Assembly: GCA_024508675.1 (NCBI GenBank)
Contig: JANINQ010000001.1
Location: forward strand, 623,162-687,161
Direction: 5' to 3'
DNA length: 64,000 nt
DNA from: Afipia sp.
GTDB lineage: Bacteria > Pseudomonadota > Alphaproteobacteria > Rhizobiales > Xanthobacteraceae
Positions 25,535 to 35,497 of this stretch are shown one piece after another. The notes below the pieces were generated by a model. It searched no databases. It saw only the letters and a program-made list of their open reading frames with translations, and had not been told where the DNA came from. Numbering within the stretch: the stretch's first letter is position 1; every line of letters begins with the position of its first letter. Position numbers and translations under genes: made by a program.

Positions 25535-26506
25535 ATGAAAGCAATTGCGATTCTGACCAGCGGCGGCGACGCTCCCGGCATGAATGCAGCGATCCGCGCG
25601 GTCACGCGCAGTGCGCTCAATCGCGACATCGCGGTCTATGGCGTGCGCGAGGGCTGGCAGGGCCTGATCGACGACCGCATGACGCGCCTGAACGCGCGCG
25701 ATGTCGGCGGCATCATCCAGATCGGCGGTACGTTTCTGGGGAGTGCGCGCTCGAAGGAATTCCGCGAGGAAGGCGGGCGCTCCAGGGCGCTGCGCAATCT
25801 GGCGACGCGCGGCATCGACGCTTTGGTGGTGATCGGCGGCAACGGCTCGCAGACCGGTTCGGCCGCGTTGCACGGCCTCGGTTTTCCCGTTGTCGGCATC
25901 GCGTCGACCATCGACAACGATCTTTACGGCACCGACGTCACCATCGGCTGCGACACCGCCATCAACGTCACGCTGGAAGCCATCGACAATCTGCGCACCA
26001 CGGGCTCGTCACACACACGCGCGTTTCTGGTCGAGACCATGGGGCGCAACTGCGGCTATCTCGCCATGATGGCCGGACTCGCCGGCGGCGCGGAAGTCAT
26101 CTCGACGCCGGAGTTCGAGGTGTCGTCCTTCGAGATCGCGGAGCGGCTGCGCGCAGCCTATGAGCGCGGCAAGACCCACGCGATTGTCGTGATCGCGGAG
26201 GGCGTCAAGGAGAATGCCGCGCATATTCTTGCCCATTTCGAGAAGGACCGCAGCATGGTCGGCTTCGAACTGCGAGCCACTGTCCTCGGTCATGTGGTGC
26301 GCGGCGCGCCGCCGACAGCGTTCGACCGGTTGCTTGCGACAAAGCTCGGCGTTGCCGCGCTGACATCGCTGGCGGAAGGTGTGTCGGGCGTGCTGGTCGG
26401 CGAGCAGCGCGGCGAGATCACGCGCACGCCGCTGGCCGAGATCGCCGGGCGAACCAAACCGATCTCCACCAATCTCATCGACCTTGCGCGCGTGCTCGCG
26501 CAATAG
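25535..26506 (+). CDS. 6-phosphofructokinase family
   Basis: A 323-residue PFK-A family kinase. GGDAPGMNAAIRA near the N-terminus, the catalytic loop STIDNDLYGTDVTIG and VETMGRNCGYLA are all at family positions. The phosphate-donor motif is GGNGSQTGS: glycine follows the variable position, which marks ATP rather than pyrophosphate use, but the residue normally Asp (D103 in E. coli PfkA) is Asn. The usual GTIDND is here STIDND. These two changes mean the donor and rate need testing. Related bacteria often lack PFK and use the Entner-Doudoroff route, which makes the gene notable. It precedes csaA, read convergently. Confidence 0.85.
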   Translation: MKAIAILTSGGDAPGMNAAIRAVTRSALNRDIAVYGVREGWQGLIDDRMTRLNARDVGGIIQIGGTFLGSARSKEFREEGGRSRALRNLATRGIDALVVIGGNGSQTGSAALHGLGFPVVGIASTIDNDLYGTDVTIGCDTAINVTLEAIDNLRTTGSSHTRAFLVETMGRNCGYLAMMAGLAGGAEVISTPEFEVSSFEIAERLRAAYERGKTHAIVVIAEGVKENAAHILAHFEKDRSMVGFELRATVLGHVVRGAPPTAFDRLLATKLGVAALTSLAEGVSGVLVGEQRGEITRTPLAEIAGRTKPISTNLIDLARVLAQ

Positions 26507-26518
26507 ACCGCGGGCGCG

Positions 26519-26881
26519 TCAGTAGACTTTTGCGCCGGGGGCAACGATGTCGCGGCCTGCATCGTCCTTGCGCGGCGACAGCAGGATCACCTTGCTGTCC
26601 TGATCCGGCGCGCCGAGGATCAGCACCTCCGACATGAAGCCTGCGATATTACGCCGCGGGAAATTGCAGACACAAACCACCAGCGAGCCGGTGAGCTGCT
26701 CTGCGGTGTAATTCGTGATCTGCGCGCTCGACCATTTCTCACCAAGGGCGCCGAGATCGACACGTACCTTCCACGATGGATTGCGCGCCTTGGGAAACGG
26801 CTGCACTTCGAGAATGCGTCCGACACGGAGGTCGACCTTGGCGAAGTCGTCATAAGCTATGGGAGAAGTCGTTACAGTCAT
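26519..26881 (-). CDS. csaA: tRNA-binding protein CsaA
   Basis: A 120-residue single-domain protein of the tRNA-binding OB fold. FAKVDLRVGRILEVQPFPKARNPSWKVRVDLG and the closing FPRRNIAGFMSEVLILGA match CsaA, a dimer described as a chaperone with export-related activity that binds tRNA. An ATG at 26881 (MTVTTSPIAYDDF) gives the usual length; in-frame ATGs upstream would add unrelated residues. It is convergent with the phosphofructokinase gene, separated by 12 bp. Confidence 0.9.
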   Translation of the reverse strand: MTVTTSPIAYDDFAKVDLRVGRILEVQPFPKARNPSWKVRVDLGALGEKWSSAQITNYTAEQLTGSLVVCVCNFPRRNIAGFMSEVLILGAPDQDSKVILLSPRKDDAGRDIVAPGAKVY

Positions 26882-27273
26882 CGATTGCATTCGCGTTCTG
26901 GAAACAAGGTGTCGGCAAGCCGGATGGAACACCGGTGTTCCCGATAGACAGGATGAAGTCCGGTGCTAGTATGTCGTTGCTCCCGACGGGACGATGGGAC
27001 CGCTGTCCTTAACCAGAGACAGCATGATCGCTGCAAGACGTCCAGTCCGGCGCACCGAGTTTTCTCGGAGCAAGCCCGCGATGACGCGGCGCGAACTGAG
27101 AACCCAGGCGAAAAACGTGGCGACGAAAAACGTCGGCGGCGGAATTTGTGATGAGTTCCGACGCCCTGCCGGTGTCGGCGATTGCCATTGAGACACCAGC
27201 TTGTCATTGCCGGGCTTGTCCCGGCAATCCATCTTCAAAGACTTGCTGCGTGGCGGCCCAATTTAATTCAGGC
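26882..27273. other. Intergenic region with a truncated repeat, no supported gene
   Basis: About 390 bp between csaA and the lysine-rich protein. Short frames (for example 26994-27191) have no domain I can recognise. The only structured element is the half repeat at 27202-27234. Confidence 0.5.
27202..27234. repeat. Truncated palindromic repeat arm
   Basis: A single arm containing CATTGCCGGGC and GTCCCGGCAATCC around TT. It matches one half of the repeat between pth and ychF (17245-17339); the partner arm is absent. Confidence 0.6.
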
Positions 27274-27633
27274 TCAGGATTTCGCCGGCGTTTTCTTCGC
27301 GGCGGCTTTCTTCGGTGTCTTCGGCTTGCCGGCTTTCGCTTCCGCTGCAGCTTTCTTCGCGGCCTCCCTGGCCGCTTCAGTCGCTTGCCGCATTGATCGG
27401 GCGTGGCTGTAGGCGGCGTTGTCGGCGGACATCTGCAGGCGCTTCACCGTGGCAGAGCCGATCTCCAGTGCGTCCTTTGCGAGCTGCTTGTAGAGCTGTT
27501 TGCCCTGCGCGTCCTTGGCCTTGGCGGCCAGCGCGGCATAGCGGTCCCGCTGCTTCTTGACGGCGGTGGTCAAGGTCTTGTGCTGCTGCTTCGCAAGCTG
27601 CCGGATGATCGCATCCAGATCGGCGTCGGCCAT
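27274..27633 (-). CDS. Lysine/alanine-rich small protein
   Basis: A 119-residue basic protein. The N-terminal 85 residues are helical and charged (IIRQLAKQQHKTLTTAVKKQRDRYAALAAKAKD...), and the tail is made of PKTPKKAAAKKTPAK-type units resembling histone H1 or Ku-like tails that bind nucleic acid. No annotated domain is known to me. It starts 92 bp after the DUF2066 stop on the same strand. A DNA- or RNA-binding role is inference from composition only. Confidence 0.66.
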   Translation of the reverse strand: MADADLDAIIRQLAKQQHKTLTTAVKKQRDRYAALAAKAKDAQGKQLYKQLAKDALEIGSATVKRLQMSADNAAYSHARSMRQATEAAREAAKKAAAEAKAGKPKTPKKAAAKKTPAKS

Positions 27634-27724
27634 TGGTCAGTCCCCCAGAGTCAAACTCAGAAATCCGATGATGACCTAGCAGGGGGTGCGGGGTCTTTGC
27701 AATCGATGCGAGATCGTCGCCTTT

Positions 27725-28603
27725 TTATTCCGGCCTTGTGCCTCTCGCCAGTTTCGGCGGCTGTCCGTGGCCGGAGAGGATTTGTGCTGTGCCGATCAGG
27801 CCGTTGCGGAATGCATCGTCATAACTGACGCGCTCGATCCGCCACCGGGTGGTCTTGCCATTGGCCTCGAGCTGCCAATCGGTCCGCCAACCCAGCGCGT
27901 TGTCATCCCAGACAGCTTCGCCGGTCAGGACCACATGATCGCCATCGGTGGCCGGCGCGATGATCGCGGCGAGAGCTTCGCGCTTTCCGGGCGCCTCCCT
28001 GAGCGGCTTCGCTCCATCCAGACTTGCGCGGAGCTGTTCGGCCGACGGCAGGACGACATCGAGACCGGCGCGTTCGCTCGCGCTGTGGAGAGCTTCGCGT
28101 GGACCGAGGCTGCGGATGTCATCCCGGGACACCATGTAGGGCGTGCCCTGATCGAGGCTGAAGAAGACCGCCACCCTTGGCCGCGCGGCGTTCCACGGCT
28201 TGCGGCCGAGCGTTTTCAGGATGTCATTGATCCTCGCCGGATCGAACCGCAGCGTCAGGTCGTAGGGACGGTCGCGCGTGCCTTGTTCGTCGCGGACCGG
28301 AATGCCGGCCATCTGGTCACGATAGGTAAAGCCTGCGACCAGATCGATCGCCCGGTTCGCATACGGCTTCAGCCGCCGGTCCAGAGCGACGGAAGGATCG
28401 CCGGAGATTTTCACCAGCACACGGGGGAGAGCGATCCTGGCCGCGGTTGAGCGGTTCGGCAATTCCTGGCCGGTGACGATGGCAGCACTTTGATAGAGGT
28501 GTGGCGACGGCTCCGCCGCGCGGGACGGCTGCGTAGGCGAGAGAGCCACAGCGACAATCGCAAGGATTGCTACACGAGACATCGAAAGCGGTTTCGTCAC
28601 CAT
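27725..28603 (-). CDS. DUF2066 exported protein
   Basis: A 292-residue protein with a signal peptide (MSRVAILAIVAVALSPTQPSRA) and the DUF2066 core: LPRVLVKISGDPSVALDRRLKPYANRAIDLVAGFTYRD and YDLTLRFDPARINDILKTLGRKPW. DUF2066 proteins are periplasmic or envelope proteins of unknown function. The start at 28603 is chosen; ATG one codon upstream and ATG 28582 (MSRVAIL) are alternatives, the last giving the most compact signal peptide. It lies on the same strand as uvrB, 79 bp past its stop. Confidence 0.8.
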   Translation of the reverse strand: MVTKPLSMSRVAILAIVAVALSPTQPSRAAEPSPHLYQSAAIVTGQELPNRSTAARIALPRVLVKISGDPSVALDRRLKPYANRAIDLVAGFTYRDQMAGIPVRDEQGTRDRPYDLTLRFDPARINDILKTLGRKPWNAARPRVAVFFSLDQGTPYMVSRDDIRSLGPREALHSASERAGLDVVLPSAEQLRASLDGAKPLREAPGKREALAAIIAPATDGDHVVLTGEAVWDDNALGWRTDWQLEANGKTTRWRIERVSYDDAFRNGLIGTAQILSGHGQPPKLARGTRPE

Positions 28604-28682
28604 CATTGGCTTTGTAACGGGCGGACAGTCCGGAATGCAGACCGGCAAGGAATGATCAGAATCTGAAATTGAAGAGATGCCT

Positions 28683-31529
28683 TTATCGCTTCTTCCATCC
28701 GCCCCTGCGTCCCGGTGCGCCGCCGCTGGAGCGCCCGGACGGGCCGAACTCCGGACCTGACTGACGCGAATTGGTCGGCTGGAAAATCCTGCTTTCGGTG
28801 CCGGGACCCATCTCGTCCAGTGTCGGCTTGCGTGCGCGGGACTTGTTGCGGGCCGCGGCGCGGTCGAGTTGCGCGGGAAGGTTGGCGGCATCGCCGTATT
28901 TCTTTTTGCCTGCGTAAGCTCCGGCCTTCGCCTCGACGCCGCGCTGCTTGATGGTCGGATCGTCCACCACGGCCAGTTCAGTCGCGCGCAGGCGTTTCAC
29001 CTCGTCGCGCAGGCGTGCGGCTTCCTCGAAGTTGAGATCGGCGGCAGCCTCGCGCATCCGCGTTTCGAGATCGGCCAGCACGGCTTCGAAGTTGTGGCCG
29101 ATGGCGACCGCATCGTCGGCCATGCCGCCGTCGCCGATTTCCACCAGCACATGGTCACGTTCATAGACGCTGCCGAGAATGTCGCCGATGTCGCGCTTGA
29201 TGCTCTCCGGCGTGATGCCGTTGGCGGTGTTGTATTCGACCTGCTTTTCGCGGCGGCGATCGGTTTCGGCGATGGCGCGCTCCATCGAGCCGGTGACATG
29301 GTCGGCGTAGAGAATAACCTTGCCGTCGACATTGCGCGCCGCACGGCCGATGGTCTGGATCAGTGAGGTTTCCGAGCGCAGGAAGCCTTCCTTGTCGGCA
29401 TCGAGGATCGCGACCAGCGCACATTCCGGAATATCGAGGCCTTCGCGCAGCAGGTTAATGCCCACGAGCGCATCGAACGCGCCGAGGCGAAGATCGCGGA
29501 TGATCTCGATGCGCTCGATGGTGTCGATGTCGCTGTGCATGTAGCGCACGCGGATGCCCTGCTCGTGCAGGTATTCGGTGAGGTCTTCGGCCATGCGCTT
29601 GGTCAGCACGGTGATCAGTGAACGGTAGCCGTTGCGCGCGGTCTCGCGCACCTCGCCGACAAGATCGTCCACTTGCGTGCGCGCGGGGCGGATGTTCACC
29701 GGCGGGTCGATCAGGCCGGTCGGGCGGATGACCTGCTCGACGAACACACCGCCAGCCTCGTTCAGTTCCCAGCCGCCCGGCGTCGCGGACACCGCGACCG
29801 ATTGCGGGCGCATCATGTCCCACTCCTCGAAACGGAGCGGGCGATTGTCCATGCAGGAAGGCAGGCGGAAGCCGTATTCGGCCAGCGTCGCCTTGCGGCG
29901 GAAGTCGCCTTTGAACATCGCGCCGATCTGTGGCACGGAGACATGGCTTTCGTCCGCGAACACCAGCGCGTTGTCCGGCACATATTCGAACAGGGTCGGC
30001 GGCGGCTCGCCCGGCTTGCGGCCGGTGAGATAACGTGAATAGTTCTCGATGCCCGCGCAGCTTCCGGTCGCTTCCATCATTTCCAGATCGAAGGTGGTGC
30101 GCTGTTCGAGGCGCTGCGCTTCCAGCAGGCGGCCCTGCGCATGCAACTGGTCGAGCCGCCACTTCAACTCGCTCTTGATGCCCTTGATCGCCTGGATCAG
30201 CGTCGGCCGCGGCGTCACATAGTGTGAGTTCGCGTAGATCTTGATGAACTCAAGCTCGTCCTGCTTGTGTCCGGTGAGCGGATCGAACTCCTCGATGCTC
30301 TCGATGGTGTCGCCGAACATGTTCACGCGCCACGCCCGGTCTTCATAGTGCGCCGGGAAGATGTCGAGGGTGTCGCCGCGCACGCGGAAGGTGCCGCGGG
30401 TGAAGTCCGCCGACGTGCGCTTGTATTGCAGGGCGACGAGATCGGCGATGAGCTGGCGCTGATCGACGCGCTCGCCCTTCTTCATCGCGAACGTCATCGC
30501 GGTGTAGGTCTCGACCGAGCCGATACCGTAGATGCACGACACGGACGCCACGATGATGACATCGTCGCGCTCCAGCAGCGCCCGCGTCGCGGAATGGCGC
30601 ATCCGGTCGATCTGCTCGTTGATCGAGGAATCCTTCTCGATATAGGTGTCGGTGCGCGGCACGTAGGCTTCGGGCTGGTAATAATCGTAATACGAGACGA
30701 AATACTCCACCGCGTTGTCGGGGAAGAAGTTCTTGAACTCGCCGTAAAGCTGCGCCGCTAAGGTCTTATTCGGCGCGAGGATCAGCGCCGGGCGCTGCGT
30801 CGCCTCGATCACCTTGGCCATGGTGTAGGTCTTGCCGGAGCCGGTGACGCCGAGCAGCACCTGGGTGCGGTCGTTGCGCTGGATGCCTTCCACCAGCTCC
30901 TTGATCGCCTGCGGCTGATCGCCCTTCGGCTCATAGGCGGACTTGAGTTCGAAGCGCACGCCGCCCTCGGATTTCTCCGGGCGTGGGGGGCGATGCGGTG
31001 TCCAGACCTTCAGCGAGCCGTCGTCCTTGCGGAATTCCGGACGGCCTTCGCGCAGCAGGTTTTCCAGCGACTCCGCGGTGGCCTTGACGCCAAGCGATTC
31101 CATCTTGTTGCGCGCGGGACGAAACTGGTCGTCGTCATCGACATCGTAGCCGAGCTGTTTCGCCAGCTCGGGATCGAGGGTCGGGATCGGCGCGCTGGTG
31201 CCGTAGTTGGCTTGCGGGGCTTCCTCGAAGCCGCCTTGCTTCCCCTCCGCGCGGGGGGAGGATGAAATGCCGAGATCCTTTGGTGTCGATTTCCGCGCGC
31301 GATGGATCGCGGCTTCGCCGCCGGAACGCCGGTCCTTCGAATTATCCGGCGGCGGCTGAAGGCCGGTGCCAGAGCCCATGCCGGCGTCGCCGCGGTTGAT
31401 GGCCGGATTCAACAGCTCCGCCAGCGCAGGGCCGATCGGCTGCACATCGGGCCTGGAAGCCCTGGAATTTGGGGCTTTCGACTTCGGGGTTTTGGGAGGC
31501 TTCTTCGCGGAATCGGGGTTCTTCGCCAT
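28683..31529 (-). CDS. uvrB: UvrABC system subunit B with N-terminal extension
   Basis: The damage-recognition helicase of nucleotide excision repair, 948 residues. Walker A is GVTGSGKT (227-234); other landmarks are [34 protein letters not shown] with the beta-hairpin, DESHVS, and the helicase motif QTIGRAARN. The C-terminal UVR domain ends in a coiled coil ([24 protein letters not shown]). About 190 residues precede the usual start ([19 protein letters not shown], residue 193) and are rich in Pro, Lys and Ser, hence disordered. A 45-residue tail is Arg-rich. The next gene upstream is the divergent sulfatase. Confidence 0.96.
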   Translation of the reverse strand: MAKNPDSAKKPPKTPKSKAPNSRASRPDVQPIGPALAELLNPAINRGDAGMGSGTGLQPPPDNSKDRRSGGEAAIHRARKSTPKDLGISSSPRAEGKQGGFEEAPQANYGTSAPIPTLDPELAKQLGYDVDDDDQFRPARNKMESLGVKATAESLENLLREGRPEFRKDDGSLKVWTPHRPPRPEKSEGGVRFELKSAYEPKGDQPQAIKELVEGIQRNDRTQVLLGVTGSGKTYTMAKVIEATQRPALILAPNKTLAAQLYGEFKNFFPDNAVEYFVSYYDYYQPEAYVPRTDTYIEKDSSINEQIDRMRHSATRALLERDDVIIVASVSCIYGIGSVETYTAMTFAMKKGERVDQRQLIADLVALQYKRTSADFTRGTFRVRGDTLDIFPAHYEDRAWRVNMFGDTIESIEEFDPLTGHKQDELEFIKIYANSHYVTPRPTLIQAIKGIKSELKWRLDQLHAQGRLLEAQRLEQRTTFDLEMMEATGSCAGIENYSRYLTGRKPGEPPPTLFEYVPDNALVFADESHVSVPQIGAMFKGDFRRKATLAEYGFRLPSCMDNRPLRFEEWDMMRPQSVAVSATPGGWELNEAGGVFVEQVIRPTGLIDPPVNIRPARTQVDDLVGEVRETARNGYRSLITVLTKRMAEDLTEYLHEQGIRVRYMHSDIDTIERIEIIRDLRLGAFDALVGINLLREGLDIPECALVAILDADKEGFLRSETSLIQTIGRAARNVDGKVILYADHVTGSMERAIAETDRRREKQVEYNTANGITPESIKRDIGDILGSVYERDHVLVEIGDGGMADDAVAIGHNFEAVLADLETRMREAAADLNFEEAARLRDEVKRLRATELAVVDDPTIKQRGVEAKAGAYAGKKKYGDAANLPAQLDRAAARNKSRARKPTLDEMGPGTESRIFQPTNSRQSGPEFGPSGRSSGGAPGRRGGWKKR

Positions 31530-31682
31530 GGGCGGAATATGGGGCGCGGAGTGCGGAGAGAAAAGGGCATTTTCTTCGCCGCGCGCAACGAAGTTTGCGA
31601 TGAAATTTACGCGTTTGTCCTGATAGGCTGGAACCAACGCGTGGCACATGTCGAGGACCACGCGGCAGTCGGGGAGTGTTTC

Positions 31683-33665
31683 ATGCCGTCGTTGCGTATT
31701 GCCAGCCTGTTGGCCGCCGCTTTGCTGTCCGCCGCGCCTTTTTCATCATCATTCGCACAGTCGAAGGACGCCGAACCGGCCAGCCGGGCCGTCAACGATG
31801 CTTTCCTCAAAACGCTGCCGTTCAGTGACCGCGCCGATTTCGAGGATGCGAAGCGCGGCTTCATCGCGACGCTGCCGGATGGAATCGTGCCCGGTCCCGG
31901 CGGCAAGCCGGCATTCGACACCAAACAATATGATTTCCTGAAAAGCGACCAGGTGCCGGCCACGGTCAATCCGAGCCTGTGGCGGCAGGCGCAGCTCAAT
32001 GCCATCAACGGCCTCTTCAAGGTCACCGAGCGCGTTTATCAGGTGCGCGGGCTGGACATCGCCAATCTGACCATCATCGAGGGTGATACGGGACTGATCC
32101 TGATCGATCCGCTGCTGTCCAACGAGACCGCGAAGGCCGCGCTCGATCTTTATCTGCAGAACCGGCCCGCGAAACCCGTTGCGGCGGTGATCTACACTCA
32201 CAGCCATGCCGATCACTTCGGCGGCGCCAAGGGCGTTATCACCGAAGACGACGCTAAGACCGGCAAGGTGAAGGTGATCGCGCCCGACGGCTTCATGGAG
32301 CATGCGGTGGCGGAGAATGTGATTGCGGGCAACGCGATGTCCCGCCGCGCGCAATACCAGTTCGGCAGCGCGCTGCCGGTCGGCGACCGCGCGCAGATCG
32401 ATACGGGGTTGGGCAAGGCGCTTGCGCGCGGCTCGATCTCGCTCATTCCGCCGAACGATGTGATCAAGCAGGTCTCCGAGAAGCGCACCGTCGATGGCGT
32501 CGAGATCGAGTTTCATCTGGTGCCGGGCTCGGAAGCCCCAAGCGAGATGGTCATGTATTTTCCGCAGTTCAAACTGTTGAACATGGCGGAAGACGCCACT
32601 CACAACATGCACAATCTCTACACCATCCGCGGCGCGGAAATCCGCGATGGCCGGTTGTGGTCGCGTTACATCAGCGATGCGATCGAACGCTATGGCGACA
32701 AGACCGATGTGGTCATCGCACAGCATCACTGGCCGGTGTGGGGCAACGAGCGCATCGTCGCGTTCCTGAGCAAGCAGCGCGATCTTTACAAGTTCATCCA
32801 CGACCAGACCGTGCGGCTGCTCAATCACGGCCTGACGCCGACCGAGATTGCCGAGCAGTTGAAGCTGCCGCCGTCGCTGGCGAACGATTGGGCCTCGCGC
32901 GGCTATTACGGCACGCTCAGCCACAACGCCAAGGCGGTCTATCAGTTCTATCTCGGCTGGTACGACGCCAATCCCGCCGATCTCAATCCGCTGCCGCGCG
33001 CCGAAGAGGCGAAGAAGACGGTGGAATATATGGGCGGCGCGGACGCCGCGATCAAACGCGCGCGCGACGACTACAAGGCCGGACAGTATCGCTGGGTTGC
33101 CAGCGTGATGAGCAAGGTGGTGTTCGCCGATCCTGCCAACAAGGATGCGCGCGAACTCGGCGCCGATGCGCTCGAACAGCTCGGCTACCAGAGCGAGGCT
33201 GCGACCTGGCGGAACGCCTATTTGCTCGGCGCGCTGGAATTGCGAAGCGGCGTCGGGCCGCAGCCGCCCGCATTGGTGAATGCCGAACTGCTGAAAGGCA
33301 TCTCCATCGATCTGGCGTTTGATTTCCTCGGTGTACGGCTGAATGCGGCGAAGGCCGAAGGCAAGAAGATCGTCATCAACTGGACCTTCACCGATCTCAA
33401 CCAGACCTATGTGATGAATCTGGAGAATTCGGCGCTCACCCACATCGCGGGCAAGCTCTCCGACAAGGCCGACGCCAGCGTGACCCTGACCCGCGCCGCG
33501 CTCGACGCCATCACGCTCAAGCAGCGCACGTTCCTCGGCAGCGTCTTGACCGGCGATGTGTCGGTCGGCGGCAATCCGCTCAAGCTGCGCGAACTGTTCG
33601 GTCTGCTCGATGAGTTCTCCACCGGCTTCGAGGTCGTGGAGCCGAGAAAGGCCGCGGTGGAGTAG
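31683..33665 (+). CDS. Secreted type III alkyl/aryl sulfatase (SdsA-like)
   Basis: A 660-residue metallo-beta-lactamase-fold sulfatase. The signal peptide covers about residues 1-25 (ends in SFAQ). The zinc motif is [10 protein letters not shown] (172-181), [37 protein letters not shown] carries further metal ligands, and the SCP2-like C-terminal domain (after about 540) binds alkyl chains. SdsA enzymes hydrolyse primary alkyl sulfates such as SDS so they can be used as carbon or sulfur sources. ATG 31683 gives a clean signal peptide. The gene is divergent from uvrB. Confidence 0.92.
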   Translation: MPSLRIASLLAAALLSAAPFSSSFAQSKDAEPASRAVNDAFLKTLPFSDRADFEDAKRGFIATLPDGIVPGPGGKPAFDTKQYDFLKSDQVPATVNPSLWRQAQLNAINGLFKVTERVYQVRGLDIANLTIIEGDTGLILIDPLLSNETAKAALDLYLQNRPAKPVAAVIYTHSHADHFGGAKGVITEDDAKTGKVKVIAPDGFMEHAVAENVIAGNAMSRRAQYQFGSALPVGDRAQIDTGLGKALARGSISLIPPNDVIKQVSEKRTVDGVEIEFHLVPGSEAPSEMVMYFPQFKLLNMAEDATHNMHNLYTIRGAEIRDGRLWSRYISDAIERYGDKTDVVIAQHHWPVWGNERIVAFLSKQRDLYKFIHDQTVRLLNHGLTPTEIAEQLKLPPSLANDWASRGYYGTLSHNAKAVYQFYLGWYDANPADLNPLPRAEEAKKTVEYMGGADAAIKRARDDYKAGQYRWVASVMSKVVFADPANKDARELGADALEQLGYQSEAATWRNAYLLGALELRSGVGPQPPALVNAELLKGISIDLAFDFLGVRLNAAKAEGKKIVINWTFTDLNQTYVMNLENSALTHIAGKLSDKADASVTLTRAALDAITLKQRTFLGSVLTGDVSVGGNPLKLRELFGLLDEFSTGFEVVEPRKAAVE

Positions 33666-33697
33666 TGCCTCCCGTCACAGGATGCGCGAAAGCGTCC

Positions 33698-34756
33698 TTA
33701 TGCATTTGCCGGACGCAGGCGCTTCAACGGCTCCGGCAGATGCAGGTCGACCCAGTTGCGGATCGCGTCCTGATGGCGGTGATAGTAAAGCCCGAGCGCG
33801 ATAATGCCGACACCGATCAGTGACAGGGCAAACGGGAACAGGAGCGAGTCCTTGAAGACCTTCTCCGCGAGGTCGCCGAGATAGATCGCGATGCCGATGG
33901 TTCCGAATATCGCGAACACGCGACGGCCGAGAAACACCGCAAGGAACAGGAAGCCGACATTCATGGCGCAATACAGCGCCTTGTCCAGCGCGGTGCCGTT
34001 GGATGTGGCGGTGATTGCGCCCCAGAACGTCATGACGCCGAACAGATAGAGCCAGAATGCGAAATCGCCGGAGCGCTGTCGCACGTTGACGAGCATGGCA
34101 ACAGCCACAATGCCGAGGCCAAACCAGATCGAGACCTTGCGCGAGACTTCCCAGTTTCCGAATTGCGAACCGGTGATCCAGGGCACGATGTCCATCGACA
34201 GGAACCACAACGCAAAAGCCGCGATGAAGACGATGAAGGGAAACCGGTAAAAGCGCAGCGCGATGGCCGCAGCTGCAATCGCGGCGATTTCCATGAACAT
34301 CCAGCTGCCCTTGACCCAGATATAGAAATCGCGGGCTTCGCCGGGTTTGCCGAACTTGCTCCAGAGCCCGAGCGCATCCTGCACGCCATAGACCGCGAGC
34401 GGCGCCATTGAGACCGCAACCGCGATCAGCAATCCGCCCGGCGTTTGAAGTTTTCGCACCGACCACAGGTGGTCGCCCGCCCAGGCGAACAGGGCGGCGT
34501 AGACAAGGGCGGTGAGGGCGAGGGCGCGGCCGCCCATTTGCGAAAACGCCAGCGTGCTGAACAGGCCCATGGCGCTGATGACAATCAGCGCGCCCGCGTA
34601 CCACAGCACATGCACGAGATCGAATTTCGGGCCGGTCGCCTGCGTTGCGGCGGGGCGGGTACCGAGGAAGGCGAGCAGGCTGTCGAGCTGCGCGGGCGTC
34701 AGAATGCCAGCGCTTGAGGCTGCGCGTAAATCGTCCACCGAGTATTGCATAGCCAT
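33698..34756 (-). CDS. DUF2157-like multispanning membrane protein
   Basis: A 352-residue protein with a soluble N-terminal helix-rich segment (MAMQYSVDDLRAASSAGILTPAQLDSLLAFLG) followed by about ten hydrophobic segments, among them LVHVLWYAGALIVISAMGLFS and LFPFALSLIGVGIIALGLYY. This matches the DUF2157 layout of a short interaction region plus membrane domain. The function is unknown. It lies alone between the convergent sulfatase and the SCO gene on the same strand. Confidence 0.8.
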   Translation of the reverse strand: MAMQYSVDDLRAASSAGILTPAQLDSLLAFLGTRPAATQATGPKFDLVHVLWYAGALIVISAMGLFSTLAFSQMGGRALALTALVYAALFAWAGDHLWSVRKLQTPGGLLIAVAVSMAPLAVYGVQDALGLWSKFGKPGEARDFYIWVKGSWMFMEIAAIAAAAIALRFYRFPFIVFIAAFALWFLSMDIVPWITGSQFGNWEVSRKVSIWFGLGIVAVAMLVNVRQRSGDFAFWLYLFGVMTFWGAITATSNGTALDKALYCAMNVGFLFLAVFLGRRVFAIFGTIGIAIYLGDLAEKVFKDSLLFPFALSLIGVGIIALGLYYHRHQDAIRNWVDLHLPEPLKRLRPANA

Positions 34757-34855
34757 GCTCCGCCACGCCGACAGCGGCGCTTCCGGGATTAGTCACACCA
34801 ATCGGTGAAAGGTTCAATGCAAGGGCAGTCCTGTGTCTGCCGGATGCACAGGCAT

Positions 34856-35497
34856 CTATCGCTCCGGGCCGCCCTTGAGATGAGGCCGGATCATTTCGAC
34901 CAGCCGCGGCGCATCCGTGCCCGGTGGGAAGAAGCCGAGATATTTTCCGTCGCGGTCGACGAGATAGATGAAAGCGGTGTGGTCCAGCGTGTAGTCGTCC
35001 GGCTTGTCGCCGGTTTTGACCCGCTTGTAGAACACCCGATAGGCATCCGCCGCCCTGGCAACGTCCGACAGGCTCCCGGTCAGGCCGATCAGGCGCGGAT
35101 GAAACAGCGGCACATATTGCGCGAGATGTTCGGCGGTGTCGCGTTCGGGATCGAGGGTGATGAACAGCGGCTGCACTTTCGGTGCATCCAGCCCGAGCTG
35201 ATCCATGGCGATGCTGATGGCCTGCAGGTCGGTCGGGCAGATGTCCGGGCAATAGGTGAAGCCGAAATAGACCAGCAAAAGCTGACCGCGGAAATCCGCA
35301 TCGGTTCGCGTCTGGCCGGTCTGGTCCTTGAGCGAGAAGGGGCCGCCGATCGGTTCGCGATTCCACATCACCGCGTCCATCAGCTCGGCGGCGGAACGCG
35401 TTGAGCCTTGCGCCGATGCAGGCGGCGTGAGCCAAAGGCTGCACAGCAGCGCGGCCAAGACGGCCGCGCCGCGTATCGGGGGATTGCGCGCGCTCAC
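34856..35497 (-). CDS. SCO1/SenC-type copper chaperone for cytochrome oxidase
   Basis: A 213-residue thioredoxin-like protein. A hydrophobic N-terminal segment (GAAVLAALLCSLWLTPPASA) anchors or exports it. FGFTYCPDICPTDLQAIS contains the CxxxC copper motif, and the later TLDHTAFIYLVD includes the third ligand His. SCO proteins help build the CuA centre of cytochrome oxidases and respond to redox. The start is GTG 35497, which overlaps the stop of the upstream metallo-beta-lactamase gene by 4 bp; earlier in-frame codons lie inside that gene. Confidence 0.9.
   Translation of the reverse strand: MSARNPPIRGAAVLAALLCSLWLTPPASAQGSTRSAAELMDAVMWNREPIGGPFSLKDQTGQTRTDADFRGQLLLVYFGFTYCPDICPTDLQAISIAMDQLGLDAPKVQPLFITLDPERDTAEHLAQYVPLFHPRLIGLTGSLSDVARAADAYRVFYKRVKTGDKPDDYTLDHTAFIYLVDRDGKYLGFFPPGTDAPRLVEMIRPHLKGGPER

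Noticed and set aside
26994-27191. Short plus-strand frame ending after csaA
   Set aside because: No domain match, and amino acid composition looks like translated repeat or non-coding sequence.
31302-31682. Extra 127 codons upstream of the sulfatase
   Set aside because: The segment overlaps the uvrB gene on the other strand and lacks a signal peptide; the ATG at 31683 begins a clean one.
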